Shown here piece after piece: positions 7,306 to 15,392 of a stretch of 64,000 nt of DNA. The DNA comes from JBEEFP01 sp041166085 (lineage in GTDB: Bacteria; Actinomycetota; Acidimicrobiia; Acidimicrobiales; JAFATL01). The notes beneath the pieces are model-generated. The model made no database searches. It was not told where the DNA came from and saw only the letters and a program-made list of their open reading frames with translations. Position 1 is the stretch's first letter. Every line of letters starts with the position of its first letter. The position numbers and the translations under genes were made by a program. Location: positions 1 to 64,000 of the forward strand of contig JBEEFP010000038.1 in the NCBI GenBank assembly GCA_041166085.1, given 5' to 3'.

Positions 7306-8063
7306 ATCTGGGCGACGCCGGCGAGGAAGCCGCCCGCGTCGCTCGTCTTCATCTCGACGATGGCCTTCATGTCCGGCAGGTAGTGCTCGAACTGATCGCC
7401 CTCGATGGCGGCGATGATGCCCTCGGCCACCGACTCGGGCGTCTCCTTGGGTCCGTCGTAGATGGGGTCCTCGTTGCCGGGCTGGTCCCAGATCTCGGTG
7501 TCGATGGCGCCGGGCAGCACCAGGCGCACGTCGACGGGCGCGTCATAGAGGTCGACGTACATCGACTCGCTGAAGCCGGACAGGGCGAACTTGCTCGCGC
7601 AGTACGCGGCCTCGTGCTTGATGCCCAGCCGTCCTCCGAGGCTGGTGACGTTGACGATGCAGCCCCGCCCGCGCTCGAGCATGCCCGGCAGCAGGGCGAG
7701 CGTCATCCGCACCGGCGACACGTAGTTGACCCGCATCGTCTCATCGACCTCGTCGGGAGTGAGCGAGGTGACATGGCGGCGCTTGGGGATGCCCGCGTTG
7801 TTGACCAGCACGTCGAGGCCGCCGAAGTGCTCGTCTGCTTCCCTGACCACCTGCATCGCCGCGTCGAGATCGCCCAGGTCGCACACCCACATGCGGGCGT
7901 CTGCTCCACATCGCTCGAGCACCTGCTCGAGGCGGTCCTTGCGTCGGGCCACGATGCCCACCCGCGCGCCCCGCTCGGACAGCATCGGCGCCAGGGCGGC
8001 CCCGATGCCCGACGAGGCCCCTGTGACGAGCACGCTCGACCCGGCGACATCCATGCCCGCCAT
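7302..8063 (-). CDS. Short-chain dehydrogenase/reductase
   Basis: A 253-residue SDR with the cofactor motif TGASSGIG near residue 14, NNAG (LDVLVNNAGIP) near 89, and the catalytic Ser and YxxxK (AAYCASKFALSG) near 157. An Arg-rich stretch after the second strand (VARRKDRLEQ) favours NADP(H). The start ATG at 8063 (or the in-frame ATG nine bases later) is only 14 bases from the start of the divergent kinase gene, so both messages must be leaderless or nearly so. It is followed by a zinc alcohol dehydrogenase in the same direction. Confidence 0.8.
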   Translation of the reverse strand: MAGMDVAGSSVLVTGASSGIGAALAPMLSERGARVGIVARRKDRLEQVLERCGADARMWVCDLGDLDAAMQVVREADEHFGGLDVLVNNAGIPKRRHVTSLTPDEVDETMRVNYVSPVRMTLALLPGMLERGRGCIVNVTSLGGRLGIKHEAAYCASKFALSGFSESMYVDLYDAPVDVRLVLPGAIDTEIWDQPGNEDPIYDGPKETPESVAEGIIAAIEGDQFEHYLPDMKAIVEMKTSDAGGFLAGVAQM

Positions 8064-8077
8064 AATGCACGCTTCGT

Positions 8078-9373
8078 ATGGCTGAAGTGACGGTAGGCAT
8101 CGACATCGGCACCACCAGCGTCAAAGCGGTGGCCGCCGATGGGGACGGCACGGTGGTGGCGCGTGCCCGTATCCCGCACAAGCTCCTGGTCCCCGCGCCC
8201 GACCGCATGGAGCACGACGCCAACCAGGCCTGGCGCCTCGGACCTGGCAAGGCGCTGAAGGCGCTGGGCAGCGCCATCGAGCCGCTGGCCGCCAGCGTCG
8301 TCGCCATGGTGCCGTCGATCACCGCCGTCGATCGGCGTGGCATCCCCCGTACCCCGGGGCTCCTCTACGGCGACGCCCGTGGCGGCGGGGCCGACGCGGG
8401 CGAGATGGCGGGATTCCTGCGATGGACGGCGGCCGAGGCGCCCGACGCCCACGGCTACTGGCCTGCCCAAGCGGTGGCCAACGCCGCCCTCGGGGGCGAG
8501 GCGGTGATCGACGCCAGCGCCGCCGGCTCCAGCGCGCCGGTCTTCTCCATGGACCTGTGGGGATGGGACCCGGCCTTCGGCATCGACCTCGAACGCTTCC
8601 CGCGCGTTGCCGGCATGGGCGAGGCCGTCGGCACCGTCGCCGGCACCGGCACCATCCTCGACGCGGGCGGTGTCGACGCGGTCGGCGAGCAGCTGGTGGC
8701 CGGCGCGGACAACGACGGCGACGTGCTCGTGATGTGCGGCACGACGCTCATCGTGTGGGTCGTGGCGCCGGAGTGGAACGAGGTGGACGGGCTGGTCACC
8801 GTCCCGCACATGGGCGCGAGCGGCAAGCAGTTCATCGGCGGCCCCAGCAACGCGGGCGGCCTGTTCCTCAACTGGGCCACCGGCCTCGTTGGCAAGACGA
8901 CGAAGCCGCCCGCCCACGCGTCACGCGTGCCCGTGTGGGCGCCATATCCACGCGGCGAGCGGTCGCTGCTCGCCGACCCGCACCGGCGGGCCGAGCTGCA
9001 CGGGCTCGACCTGACCGTCGACGCGGCCGGCTTCCGTCGGTCCGCCTTCGAGGCATCGGGCTTCGTGACCCGCCGCATCATCGAGCGCAGCGGCGTGACG
9101 CCGCGGCGGATCGTGGCGACCGGAGGCGGGGTTCGGGTGCCGGAATGGACCCAGGCGCTGGCGGATGCCACCGGCCTCCCTGTCGACGTGGTCGCGGTGC
9201 CGGAGGGAGCTGCCCTCGGCGCGGCGTGGATGGCCCGTATGGCCGCCGGACTCGAGTCCTCGATGGGCGACGCGGCGCGGTGGGCGCGGGTCGGCCAGCG
9301 GGTCGAGCCCGACCCCCGCTGGCGCGCCGCGTGCGACGACCGCTACGGGCGCTTCCTCGAGATCGCCAGCTGA
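8078..9373 (+). CDS. FGGY-family carbohydrate kinase
   Basis: A 431-residue sugar kinase of the FGGY family. The N-terminal phosphate motif is IDIGTTSVKAVAADGDG, and the C-terminal domain has the adenosine motif RRIVATGGGVRVPEWTQALA followed by PEGAALGAAWMA. It is shorter than typical xylulokinases (about 480-500), mainly in the middle. The segment after the first motif lists a sugar-site region around PDRMEHDANQAW. A CATAAT -10-like element lies just before the start. It probably phosphorylates a pentose, ketose or polyol that the aldolase or dehydrogenases of this island then use. Confidence 0.8.
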   Translation: MAEVTVGIDIGTTSVKAVAADGDGTVVARARIPHKLLVPAPDRMEHDANQAWRLGPGKALKALGSAIEPLAASVVAMVPSITAVDRRGIPRTPGLLYGDARGGGADAGEMAGFLRWTAAEAPDAHGYWPAQAVANAALGGEAVIDASAAGSSAPVFSMDLWGWDPAFGIDLERFPRVAGMGEAVGTVAGTGTILDAGGVDAVGEQLVAGADNDGDVLVMCGTTLIVWVVAPEWNEVDGLVTVPHMGASGKQFIGGPSNAGGLFLNWATGLVGKTTKPPAHASRVPVWAPYPRGERSLLADPHRRAELHGLDLTVDAAGFRRSAFEASGFVTRRIIERSGVTPRRIVATGGGVRVPEWTQALADATGLPVDVVAVPEGAALGAAWMARMAAGLESSMGDAARWARVGQRVEPDPRWRAACDDRYGRFLEIAS

Positions 9374-9380
9374 ACGGGGT

Positions 9381-9484
9381 CTCTCCAAGATCCGCGCACC
9401 TCTCCAAGATCCGCGCACCTCTCCAAGATCCGGAACCGGGGTCGGCAAACGGTGCAAACCCGCGATCGACGCAGTCTTGGAGAG
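9381..9484 (+). repeat. Three 19-bp tandem repeats with an inverted 10-bp match
   Basis: The unit CTCTCCAAGATCCGCGCAC occurs at 9381-9399 and 9400-9418, and again at 9419-9437 with the last bases changed. The reverse complement of its first ten bases (TCTTGGAGAG) is at 9475-9484, so any copy can pair with it to form a large stem-loop. It fills the gap between the kinase and the acyl-CoA synthetase, and may act as a terminator or a structured leader. Confidence 0.8.
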
Positions 9485-9557
9485 GTCTGGGGCGGGACGT
9501 GCGTGTCGGGTGTCTCGGGCGACCCGGGCGGACAGGACCATGATCGAGGTCGCCAGC

Positions 9558-9578
9558 TAAGTTCTGACGCTGTGTCAG
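9558..9578 (+). promoter_or_regulatory. Leaderless promoter with CTGAC-N5-GTCAG operator (site A)
   Basis: The -10 box TAAGTT (9558-9563) is followed immediately by CTGACGCTGTGTCAG (9564-9578), a perfect 5-bp inverted repeat that overlaps the GTG start at 9572. The same palindrome abuts or overlaps a TANNNT box at 20650, 28913 and 56247, in front of other acyl-CoA or P450 genes. Confidence 0.6.
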
Positions 9579-11680
9579 GAAACCTGAAGCCGGACGTCAC
9601 CGGCCGGCCGACCCAGCTCCGCGAGGTGGACCTGGGCCGCTTCTTCCGCCCCCGATCGATGGCCGTCATCGGCGCCTCGGACACGCCGCGCAAGCCCAAC
9701 ACGGCGATGTGGCGCAAGCTGCGCACTTGGGGCGAGACCTTCGGTGCAGCCGTCCACCCGGTGAACCCCAACCGGGAGACGCTCGACGGGGTCACCTGTT
9801 ACAAGACGATCGACGACGTACCGGGCGACATCGACCTGGCCGCCATCCTCGTCGGCGACGCGGTCAACACGCTGCAGCACGTCATCGACCGCAAGGTCGC
9901 TTTTGCCGTCATCTTCGCGGCCGGCTTCAACGAGGTCGGCGCCGAAGGCGAGGCCCTGCAGGCCGACATGGAGGCGCTCATCGCGTCGAGCGACACCCAC
10001 GTGCTCGGGCCCAACACCAACCTCAACGCCTTCGAGGTCTACGACGAGTCGTTGCCGGGCAAGCGCCTCGCCCTCATCACCCAGTCGGGTCACCAGGGCC
10101 GGCCCATCTACCAATCGCACGAAGAGCTCGGCATGGCCATGTCGCACTGGGCGCCGGTCGGCAACGAGGCCGATCTCGAGTTCGCCGACTTCGTGAAGTA
10201 CTTCGCCGACGAGGACGACATCGGCGTCATCGCCGCCTACATCGAGGGCTTCAAGGACGGGCGCACGCTGCAGCTCGCCGCCGACCACGCCGCCCAGCGC
10301 GGTGTGCCCCTCGTCATCGTCAAGGTCGGGCGCACCGACGAGGGCCAGTCGATGGCCAAGGCCCACACCGGCCACCTCACCGGCGCAGACGACGTGGTGT
10401 CGGCCGTGTTCCGCCAGTACGGCGTCACACGCGTCGACGGTCTCGACGAGCTCGTCGAGACCGGGACGCTGCTTGCCCGCGCCGGCAAGCCCTCTGGGGA
10501 CGGCGTGTGCATCTACGCCATCAGCGGAGGGACGGGCGCGCACATGGCCGACCTGGCCGCGGCCGAGGGTCTGCGCCTCCCCGACCTGACGGTCAAGACC
10601 CAGAAGGCGCTCCGGCAATGGATCCCCGACTACCTGCGGGTTTCGAACCCGGTCGACAACGGCGGCGCGCCGTCGGGCGACGAGCGGGGGCGCAAGATCC
10701 TCGACGCGATCGTGGCGGACAAGAACGTCGACCTGATCATCTGCCCCATCACCGGCGCGCTCCCGTCGATGGCGAACCAGCTCACCATCGACCTCGCCGC
10801 CGCCGCCGAAACGACGGACAAGCCCATCTGCGTGATCTGGGGCTCGCCCACCTACGACGGCGACGCGTACAAGACGCTGCGGGCGTCGTCGAAGCTGGCC
10901 GTCTTCCACTCGTTCGGCAACTGCGTGCGGGCCGTGAAGTCCTACCTCGACTACCACGCCTTCGCCGAGCGCTACTCATCGCCGTTTGCCAAGGCCGTGA
11001 CGCGGCCGCTGCCCGCGGCCAAGGAGGCGCGCGCGCTGCTGACGCCGGAGGCGTCCCTGTCCGAGCACGATTCCAAGCGCCTGCTCGCGGCGTACGGCAT
11101 CCCCGTGACTGACGAGCGCCTCGTCACCAAGCGGGGCCAGGCGGTCAAGGCGGCCGAGGCCATCGGGTACCCGGTTGTGCTCAAGGTCAGCTCGCCCACC
11201 ATCCTGCACAAATCCGACCTCGGGTTGGTGAAGGTGGGCCTCACCACCGAGAAGCAGGTGAAGGCGGCCTTCGACGAGCTCATGGAAGCGGACGGGGCCG
11301 ACGGCGTCCTCGTCTCCGAGATGGTGAGCGACGGCGTGGAGACGGTGGTCGGCGTGGCCCAGGACGACCTGTTCGGGCCGACCATCATGTTCGGGCTCGG
11401 GGGCGTGTTCGTGGAGGTGCTGAAGGACGTCACCTTCCGGGTGCCCCCCTTCGACCGGGCCGAGGTGCAGCGCATGGTGCAGGAGGTGAAGGGCTATCCC
11501 CTGCTCACCGGCGCGCGGGGCAGGCCGAAGGCCGACGTGAAGGCACTCGTCGACGTCATCCTCAAGGTGCAGCGCCTGGCCCTCGACCTGTCCGGCGACC
11601 TGGCCGAGCTCGACATCAACCCATTGGTGGTGCGACCCAAGGGCGCCGTCGCCCTCGACGCCCTGGCGGTGACGAGGTGA
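9572..11680 (+). CDS. ADP-forming acyl-CoA synthetase (acetate--CoA ligase type)
   Basis: A 702-residue single-chain NDP-forming acyl-CoA synthetase. Domains in order: CoA-binding Rossmann domain (MAVIGASDTPRKPN near residue 30), succinyl-CoA-synthetase-like ligase domains containing HVLGPNTNLN and ITQSGHQG, and a C-terminal ATP-grasp domain (GYPVVLKVSSPTILHKSDLG near 540). It joins CoA to an organic acid using ATP, giving ADP and phosphate. The typical GPNC is replaced by GPNT. GTG at 9572 fits family length and the leaderless box. An enoyl-CoA hydratase, thiolase and DUF35 gene follow, so its acid probably feeds beta-oxidation. Confidence 0.85.
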   Translation: MSGNLKPDVTGRPTQLREVDLGRFFRPRSMAVIGASDTPRKPNTAMWRKLRTWGETFGAAVHPVNPNRETLDGVTCYKTIDDVPGDIDLAAILVGDAVNTLQHVIDRKVAFAVIFAAGFNEVGAEGEALQADMEALIASSDTHVLGPNTNLNAFEVYDESLPGKRLALITQSGHQGRPIYQSHEELGMAMSHWAPVGNEADLEFADFVKYFADEDDIGVIAAYIEGFKDGRTLQLAADHAAQRGVPLVIVKVGRTDEGQSMAKAHTGHLTGADDVVSAVFRQYGVTRVDGLDELVETGTLLARAGKPSGDGVCIYAISGGTGAHMADLAAAEGLRLPDLTVKTQKALRQWIPDYLRVSNPVDNGGAPSGDERGRKILDAIVADKNVDLIICPITGALPSMANQLTIDLAAAAETTDKPICVIWGSPTYDGDAYKTLRASSKLAVFHSFGNCVRAVKSYLDYHAFAERYSSPFAKAVTRPLPAAKEARALLTPEASLSEHDSKRLLAAYGIPVTDERLVTKRGQAVKAAEAIGYPVVLKVSSPTILHKSDLGLVKVGLTTEKQVKAAFDELMEADGADGVLVSEMVSDGVETVVGVAQDDLFGPTIMFGLGGVFVEVLKDVTFRVPPFDRAEVQRMVQEVKGYPLLTGARGRPKADVKALVDVILKVQRLALDLSGDLAELDINPLVVRPKGAVALDALAVTR

Positions 11681-11712
11681 GCGAGCCTGCGAAGCGAACC
11701 AATGTGATGGAG

Positions 11713-11748
11713 CTGGACACCCCTGGAGCGGGCGAGAGGGGTGTCCAG
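11713..11748 (+). promoter_or_regulatory. 12-bp hairpin covering the ribosome-binding site
   Basis: CTGGACACCCCT (11713-11724) pairs perfectly with AGGGGTGTCCAG (11737-11748) across a 12-base loop. The right arm contains the Shine-Dalgarno-like AGAGGGG and ends on the first base of the GTG start codon of the enoyl-CoA hydratase. Folding would hide the ribosome site; it could be a translational switch or an intra-operon attenuator. Confidence 0.65.
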
Positions 11749-12560
11749 TGAGCGATCTGCTGAAGGAGCTGCACGCGGGCGTGTTGCGCGTCACCATCAA
11801 CCGGGCCGACGCCGGCAACGCGCTGACCCAGGACATGCGCGACGAGCTGCCGCTCATCTTTGACGACGCGTCTGCGGACCCGAACGTGCGCGTCGTCGTG
11901 CTGACCGCCGCGGGCGAGCGCCACTTCTGCACGGGCGCCGACCTGCGCAGCGGCCGCAAGGCTCCGCCGCCCAAGCCCGAGGGCGCGCCCGACCGCATCA
12001 TGGGCGACGTGGCCCGCACCATCGCGCGCGGGTGGCAGCGGCTGGTCACGTCGATCCTCGACTGCGAGAAGCCCGTGATCTGCGGGCTCAACGGCACCGC
12101 GGCCGGAGGCGGCATGCACCTCGCCCTCGCGTGCGACCTCGTCATCGCGGCCGAGGAGTCCAAGTTCGTCGAGGTGTTCATCCGCCGCGGCATCGCACCG
12201 GACGCCGGCGGCGCCTACCTGCTGGCTCGCCTCGTGGGTCCGCAGAAGGCCAAGGAGCTGTTCTTTTTCGGTGACGACGTGCCCGCGCCCGAGGCGATGC
12301 GCATCGGCCTCGTCAACCGCGTCGTCCCCCGCGCCGAGCTCGAGAAGACGCTGGAGGAGTGGGCGGACCGCCTGGCCGCGGCGCCCACCAAGGCCATCAG
12401 CGTGGCCAAGTGGCTCACCAACAAGGCCCTCGACGTCGACCGGGCCGCCGCCCTCTGGGACGAGGCCTACGGCCAGGAGCTCGTCTCCGGCACCGAGGAC
12501 TCCAAGGAAGGCCTGCGCGCCTTCGCCGAACGCCGCGATCCTGAGTTCAAGGGCTGGTGA
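11748..12560 (+). CDS. Enoyl-CoA hydratase/isomerase (crotonase family)
   Basis: A 270-residue crotonase-fold protein. The first oxyanion-hole segment is RHFCTGADLRSG near residue 63 and the second is NGTAAGGGMHLALACDLVIA near 115. The residue positions that hold the two catalytic glutamates of classical hydratases read differently (KFVEVFIRRGIAPDAGG), so isomerase, hydrolase or hydratase activity cannot be separated. The GTG start is sequestered in a hairpin. It overlaps the downstream thiolase as GTGA and belongs to the operon headed by the acyl-CoA synthetase. Confidence 0.85.
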   Translation: MSDLLKELHAGVLRVTINRADAGNALTQDMRDELPLIFDDASADPNVRVVVLTAAGERHFCTGADLRSGRKAPPPKPEGAPDRIMGDVARTIARGWQRLVTSILDCEKPVICGLNGTAAGGGMHLALACDLVIAAEESKFVEVFIRRGIAPDAGGAYLLARLVGPQKAKELFFFGDDVPAPEAMRIGLVNRVVPRAELEKTLEEWADRLAAAPTKAISVAKWLTNKALDVDRAAALWDEAYGQELVSGTEDSKEGLRAFAERRDPEFKGW

Positions 12561-13699
12561 CGCCGACCCCCTTTCTCCGGGACAAGGCGGCCATCGCCGG
12601 CATCGGGCAGACGGCGTTCGCCAAGGTGGTGCCGGGGACGGAGAAGGAGCTGGCGTGCCGGGCCGTGCTGGCCGCCCTCGACGACGCGGGGCTCACGCCC
12701 GACGACGTGGACGGGCTGTGCAGCTACACCATGGAGTCCACCGAGGAGATGGAGCTGGCCCGCACGATCGGGCTCGGCGACATCCATTTCTTCTCGCAGG
12801 TTGGGTATGGCGGCGGGGCGGGATGCGCCACCATCGGTCACGCGGCAATGGCCGTCGCCACCGGCCAGGCCAACGTCGTCGTGGCATGGCGCTCCCGCAA
12901 GCGGGGCGGCGGCGCGTCGACCCGACCGTGGGCCACGCGCGTCGGCCGCCTGCCCGCGCCACTGCAGTTCACGCGACCGTTCGGCCTCCTCCGGCCCGTC
13001 GACGAGATCGCCATGCTCACGCGCCGCTACATGCACGAATACGGCGCCACGCGCGAGCACCTGGCCGCCGTCGCGGTGAACTGCCGCGCCCACGCCAACC
13101 GCAACCCGGCCGCATTGATGCACGACAAGCCCATGACCGTCGACGACTACATGGCAGCCCGTTGGATCTCCGAGCCCCTCTGCCTGTTCGACAACTGCCT
13201 GGAGACGGACGGAGCACTCGCCGCGGTGATCGTGTCGGCCGAGCGGGCGCGCGACCTCCCGCAGCCGCCCGTCCTCGTGCACGCCTTCGGGCAGGGCATC
13301 CCCCGCCAGCACCAGACCATGACCAACTACTTCAACGACGACCCCCTGATGGGCCCGTCCTACGCGTGCGCCGAGGTGCTCTGGCGCCAGGCCGACGTGA
13401 AGGCGGCCGACGTCGACGTGGCCCAGCTCTACGACGCCTTCTCGCCGCTCGTCCCGCTGTCGTGGGAGGGCTACGGGTTCTGCCGACGAGGCGAGGGCAA
13501 GGACTTCACCGGCGTCCCGTACAACACGTCCGGCGGCGGGCTGTCCGAGGCCTACGTGCACGGCTTCAACCTCATCACCGAAACGGTCAAGCAACTGCGG
13601 GGGACGTCGACGTCGCAGGTCGACGGGGCCGAGGTCGGGCTGGTGACGAGCGGCGAAGGTGTCCCCACCAGCGCCCTGCTCATGACGGTGGCCCGGTGA
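12557..13699 (+). CDS. Thiolase-fold lipid-transfer protein (SCP-x/Ltp type)
   Basis: A 380-residue thiolase-like protein. A cysteine in the GGGAGCATIGHAAMA segment near residue 95 corresponds to the nucleophile region. The C-terminal GHPxGATG motif of true thiolases is replaced by SEAYVHGFNL, as in the SCP-x thiolase and Ltp2-type aldolase branch. DVAQLYDAFSPLVPLSWEG is characteristic of this branch. It overlaps both the hydratase upstream and a DUF35 gene downstream. In Ltp2 systems the DUF35 partner is required for retro-aldol cleavage of acyl-CoA side chains, so a similar two-protein aldolase is plausible here. Confidence 0.85.
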   Translation: MTPTPFLRDKAAIAGIGQTAFAKVVPGTEKELACRAVLAALDDAGLTPDDVDGLCSYTMESTEEMELARTIGLGDIHFFSQVGYGGGAGCATIGHAAMAVATGQANVVVAWRSRKRGGGASTRPWATRVGRLPAPLQFTRPFGLLRPVDEIAMLTRRYMHEYGATREHLAAVAVNCRAHANRNPAALMHDKPMTVDDYMAARWISEPLCLFDNCLETDGALAAVIVSAERARDLPQPPVLVHAFGQGIPRQHQTMTNYFNDDPLMGPSYACAEVLWRQADVKAADVDVAQLYDAFSPLVPLSWEGYGFCRRGEGKDFTGVPYNTSGGGLSEAYVHGFNLITETVKQLRGTSTSQVDGAEVGLVTSGEGVPTSALLMTVAR

Positions 13700-14106
13700 G
13701 CAACTCGGGCATCCTGCTGCCCGAGCTCACGGAGGAGACGGCACCCTTCTGGGACGGCACGGCGCGCCGCGAGTTGCTCGTGCAGAAGTGCGACAACTGC
13801 GGCCGCCTGCGCTTCCCGCCCCGGCCCGTCTGCCCGTGGTGCCGCAGCTTCGACGCCACGTGGACAGCGATGAGCGGCCGTGGCGTCCTGTGGTCGTGGG
13901 TGATCGCCCATCCCCCGCTGCTGCCCGCGTACGCGGAGAAGGCCCCGTACAACGTGATCGTCGTGCAGCTCGACGAGGACGCGACCCTGCGCATGGTCGG
14001 CAACCTCGACGGTGATCCCGACCAGGTCGGTATCGGCGGCGCCCTGCGCGTGGTGTTCCCCGAGCCGGTCGAGGACGTGGTGCTGCCGCGATGGGCCCCC
14101 GCGTAG
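13696..14106 (+). CDS. DUF35 Zn-ribbon/OB-fold protein, thiolase partner
   Basis: A 136-residue protein with an N-terminal helix (PELTEETAPFWDGTARREL), a rubredoxin-like zinc ribbon CDNCGRLRFPPRPVCPWC at about residues 33-50, and an OB-fold that follows (GVLWSWVIAHPP to LRVVFPEPVEDVVLPRW). This is the DUF35 arrangement found next to Ltp-type thiolases, where it binds acyl-CoA or completes the partner's active site. It starts at a GTG overlapping the thiolase stop and itself overlaps the next gene by 16 bases. Confidence 0.85.
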   Translation: MSNSGILLPELTEETAPFWDGTARRELLVQKCDNCGRLRFPPRPVCPWCRSFDATWTAMSGRGVLWSWVIAHPPLLPAYAEKAPYNVIVVQLDEDATLRMVGNLDGDPDQVGIGGALRVVFPEPVEDVVLPRWAPA

Positions 14107-14948
14107 CCCTCGCCGTCGCCAGGGCCGACCCCGACCTCCACACCGACGGGCCGCTGCTGCTGGCGGCGCTCGACCGGGTCGGCATCGGGGCGGATGTGGT
14201 GCCGTGGGGCGACGGCAGCGACTGGGCGTCCTACGACGGCGTCCTCATCCGCGGCACGTGGGACTACATCCTGGATCGGGAAGGGTTCCTCGCATGGGCC
14301 GAGTCGGTGCCGCGGCTGGCGAACCGGGCGGGCGTGCTGCGATGGAACACCGACAAGGACTACCTCCTCGACCTCGAGGTCGCCGGCATCCCCATCGTGC
14401 CGACGACGTGGGTTCCGCCCGGCGACGCAGCCCCCGGCATCGACTGGGACGACTTCGTCGTCAAGCCTTCGGTGTCGGCAGGTGCCCGCCTCTCGGCGCG
14501 CTACCGGCGCGGCGACGACATCGCCGCCCACGTGGCTGCCATCCACGACACCGGGTCGACGGCGATGGTGCAGCCCTACCTCGACGCGGTGGACACCACC
14601 GGCGAGACGGGCACGTACGTCTTCGGCGGCGAGGTCAGCCATGCCATCCGCAAGGGCGGCATCCTCGAGTCCGGTCGAGCGGCGACCGCGCAGATGGACG
14701 CAGGTTCACACCAGCTCGTAGGTCCTGCGTCCGTCACTCCCGAGCTGGCCGCCTTCGCCCAGCGAGTGCTGGCGGCCTCACCCGGGGTGCTCTACGCGCG
14801 CGTCGACACCGTCCCGGGCCCGGGCGGCGTGCCGCTGCTCATCGAGCTCGAGGTCACCGAGCCGTTCCTCTTCCTCGAGCACGACCCGCCCGCCGCCGAC
14901 CGCTTCGCCGCGGCCGTGGCCGGCTGGCTCGCGGCCGGAAATTTCTGA
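14091..14948 (+). CDS. ATP-grasp domain protein of unknown substrate
   Basis: A 285-residue protein with ATP-grasp architecture. The N-terminal domain includes DGVLIRGTWDYILDREGFLA. The ATP-binding domain has DFVVKPSVSAGARLSARYR with the phosphate-binding lysine near residue 124, AMVQPYLDAVDTTGETGTY near 165, and the C-terminal metal-binding LLIELEVTEPFLFLEHDP near 260. The family joins carboxylates to amines or thiols with ATP. The ATG lies inside the end of the DUF35 gene, so it is translated with the thiolase operon. No ATP-grasp subfamily with a known substrate could be recognised. Confidence 0.75.
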   Translation: MGPRVALAVARADPDLHTDGPLLLAALDRVGIGADVVPWGDGSDWASYDGVLIRGTWDYILDREGFLAWAESVPRLANRAGVLRWNTDKDYLLDLEVAGIPIVPTTWVPPGDAAPGIDWDDFVVKPSVSAGARLSARYRRGDDIAAHVAAIHDTGSTAMVQPYLDAVDTTGETGTYVFGGEVSHAIRKGGILESGRAATAQMDAGSHQLVGPASVTPELAAFAQRVLAASPGVLYARVDTVPGPGGVPLLIELEVTEPFLFLEHDPPAADRFAAAVAGWLAAGNF

Positions 14949-14972
14949 GCGGAAGCATCGGTTGGACCGAGC

Positions 14973-15392
14973 ATGTCCGATCCCAACGACTGGAACGCCA
15001 AGATCATCGACGAGTTCCGCGCGAACCACGGCCAGGTGGGCGGTCCGTTCGAAGGGGCTCCCATGCTCCTCCTGCACCACAAGGGCGCCAGGACCGGCAC
15101 CGAGCGGGTGAACCCCCTCGTGTATCTGCCGAATGAAGAGAACTTCGTCGTGTTCGCCTCCAAGGGCGGCGCCCCGACCAACCCCGACTGGTACCACAAC
15201 CTGCTCGCCCACCCGAAGACCCAGGTGGACGTGGGCGACGACACCCACGACGTCGTCGCGCGCGAAGCCACGGGCGACGAGCGCGCGCAGCTGTGGGAGC
15301 GCATGAAGGCGGAGCGCCCGGGCTTCGCCGAGTACGAGCAGAAGACGACCCGGCAGATCCCGGCCGTCGTGCTCGAAAAGGTGACCGACTAG
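14973..15392 (+). CDS. F420-dependent nitroreductase-like (DDN family) protein
   Basis: A 139-residue split-barrel protein of the deazaflavin-dependent nitroreductase (Ddn/FDOR-A) family. Diagnostic segments are HHKGARTGTERVNPLVYLP near residue 37, VFASKGGAPTNPDWYHNLLA near 65, and the closing YEQKTTRQIPAVVLE. Members use coenzyme F420 to reduce quinones, fatty acids or other unsaturated compounds, often at the membrane face. The start ATG follows 24 bases after the ATP-grasp stop. The stop overlaps that of the convergent phosphodiesterase gene. Confidence 0.85.
   Translation: MSDPNDWNAKIIDEFRANHGQVGGPFEGAPMLLLHHKGARTGTERVNPLVYLPNEENFVVFASKGGAPTNPDWYHNLLAHPKTQVDVGDDTHDVVAREATGDERAQLWERMKAERPGFAEYEQKTTRQIPAVVLEKVTD

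Noticed and set aside
6153..8090. A 645-codon plus-strand frame.
   Set aside because: It is antisense to the zinc dehydrogenase and SDR genes, whose motifs are intact.
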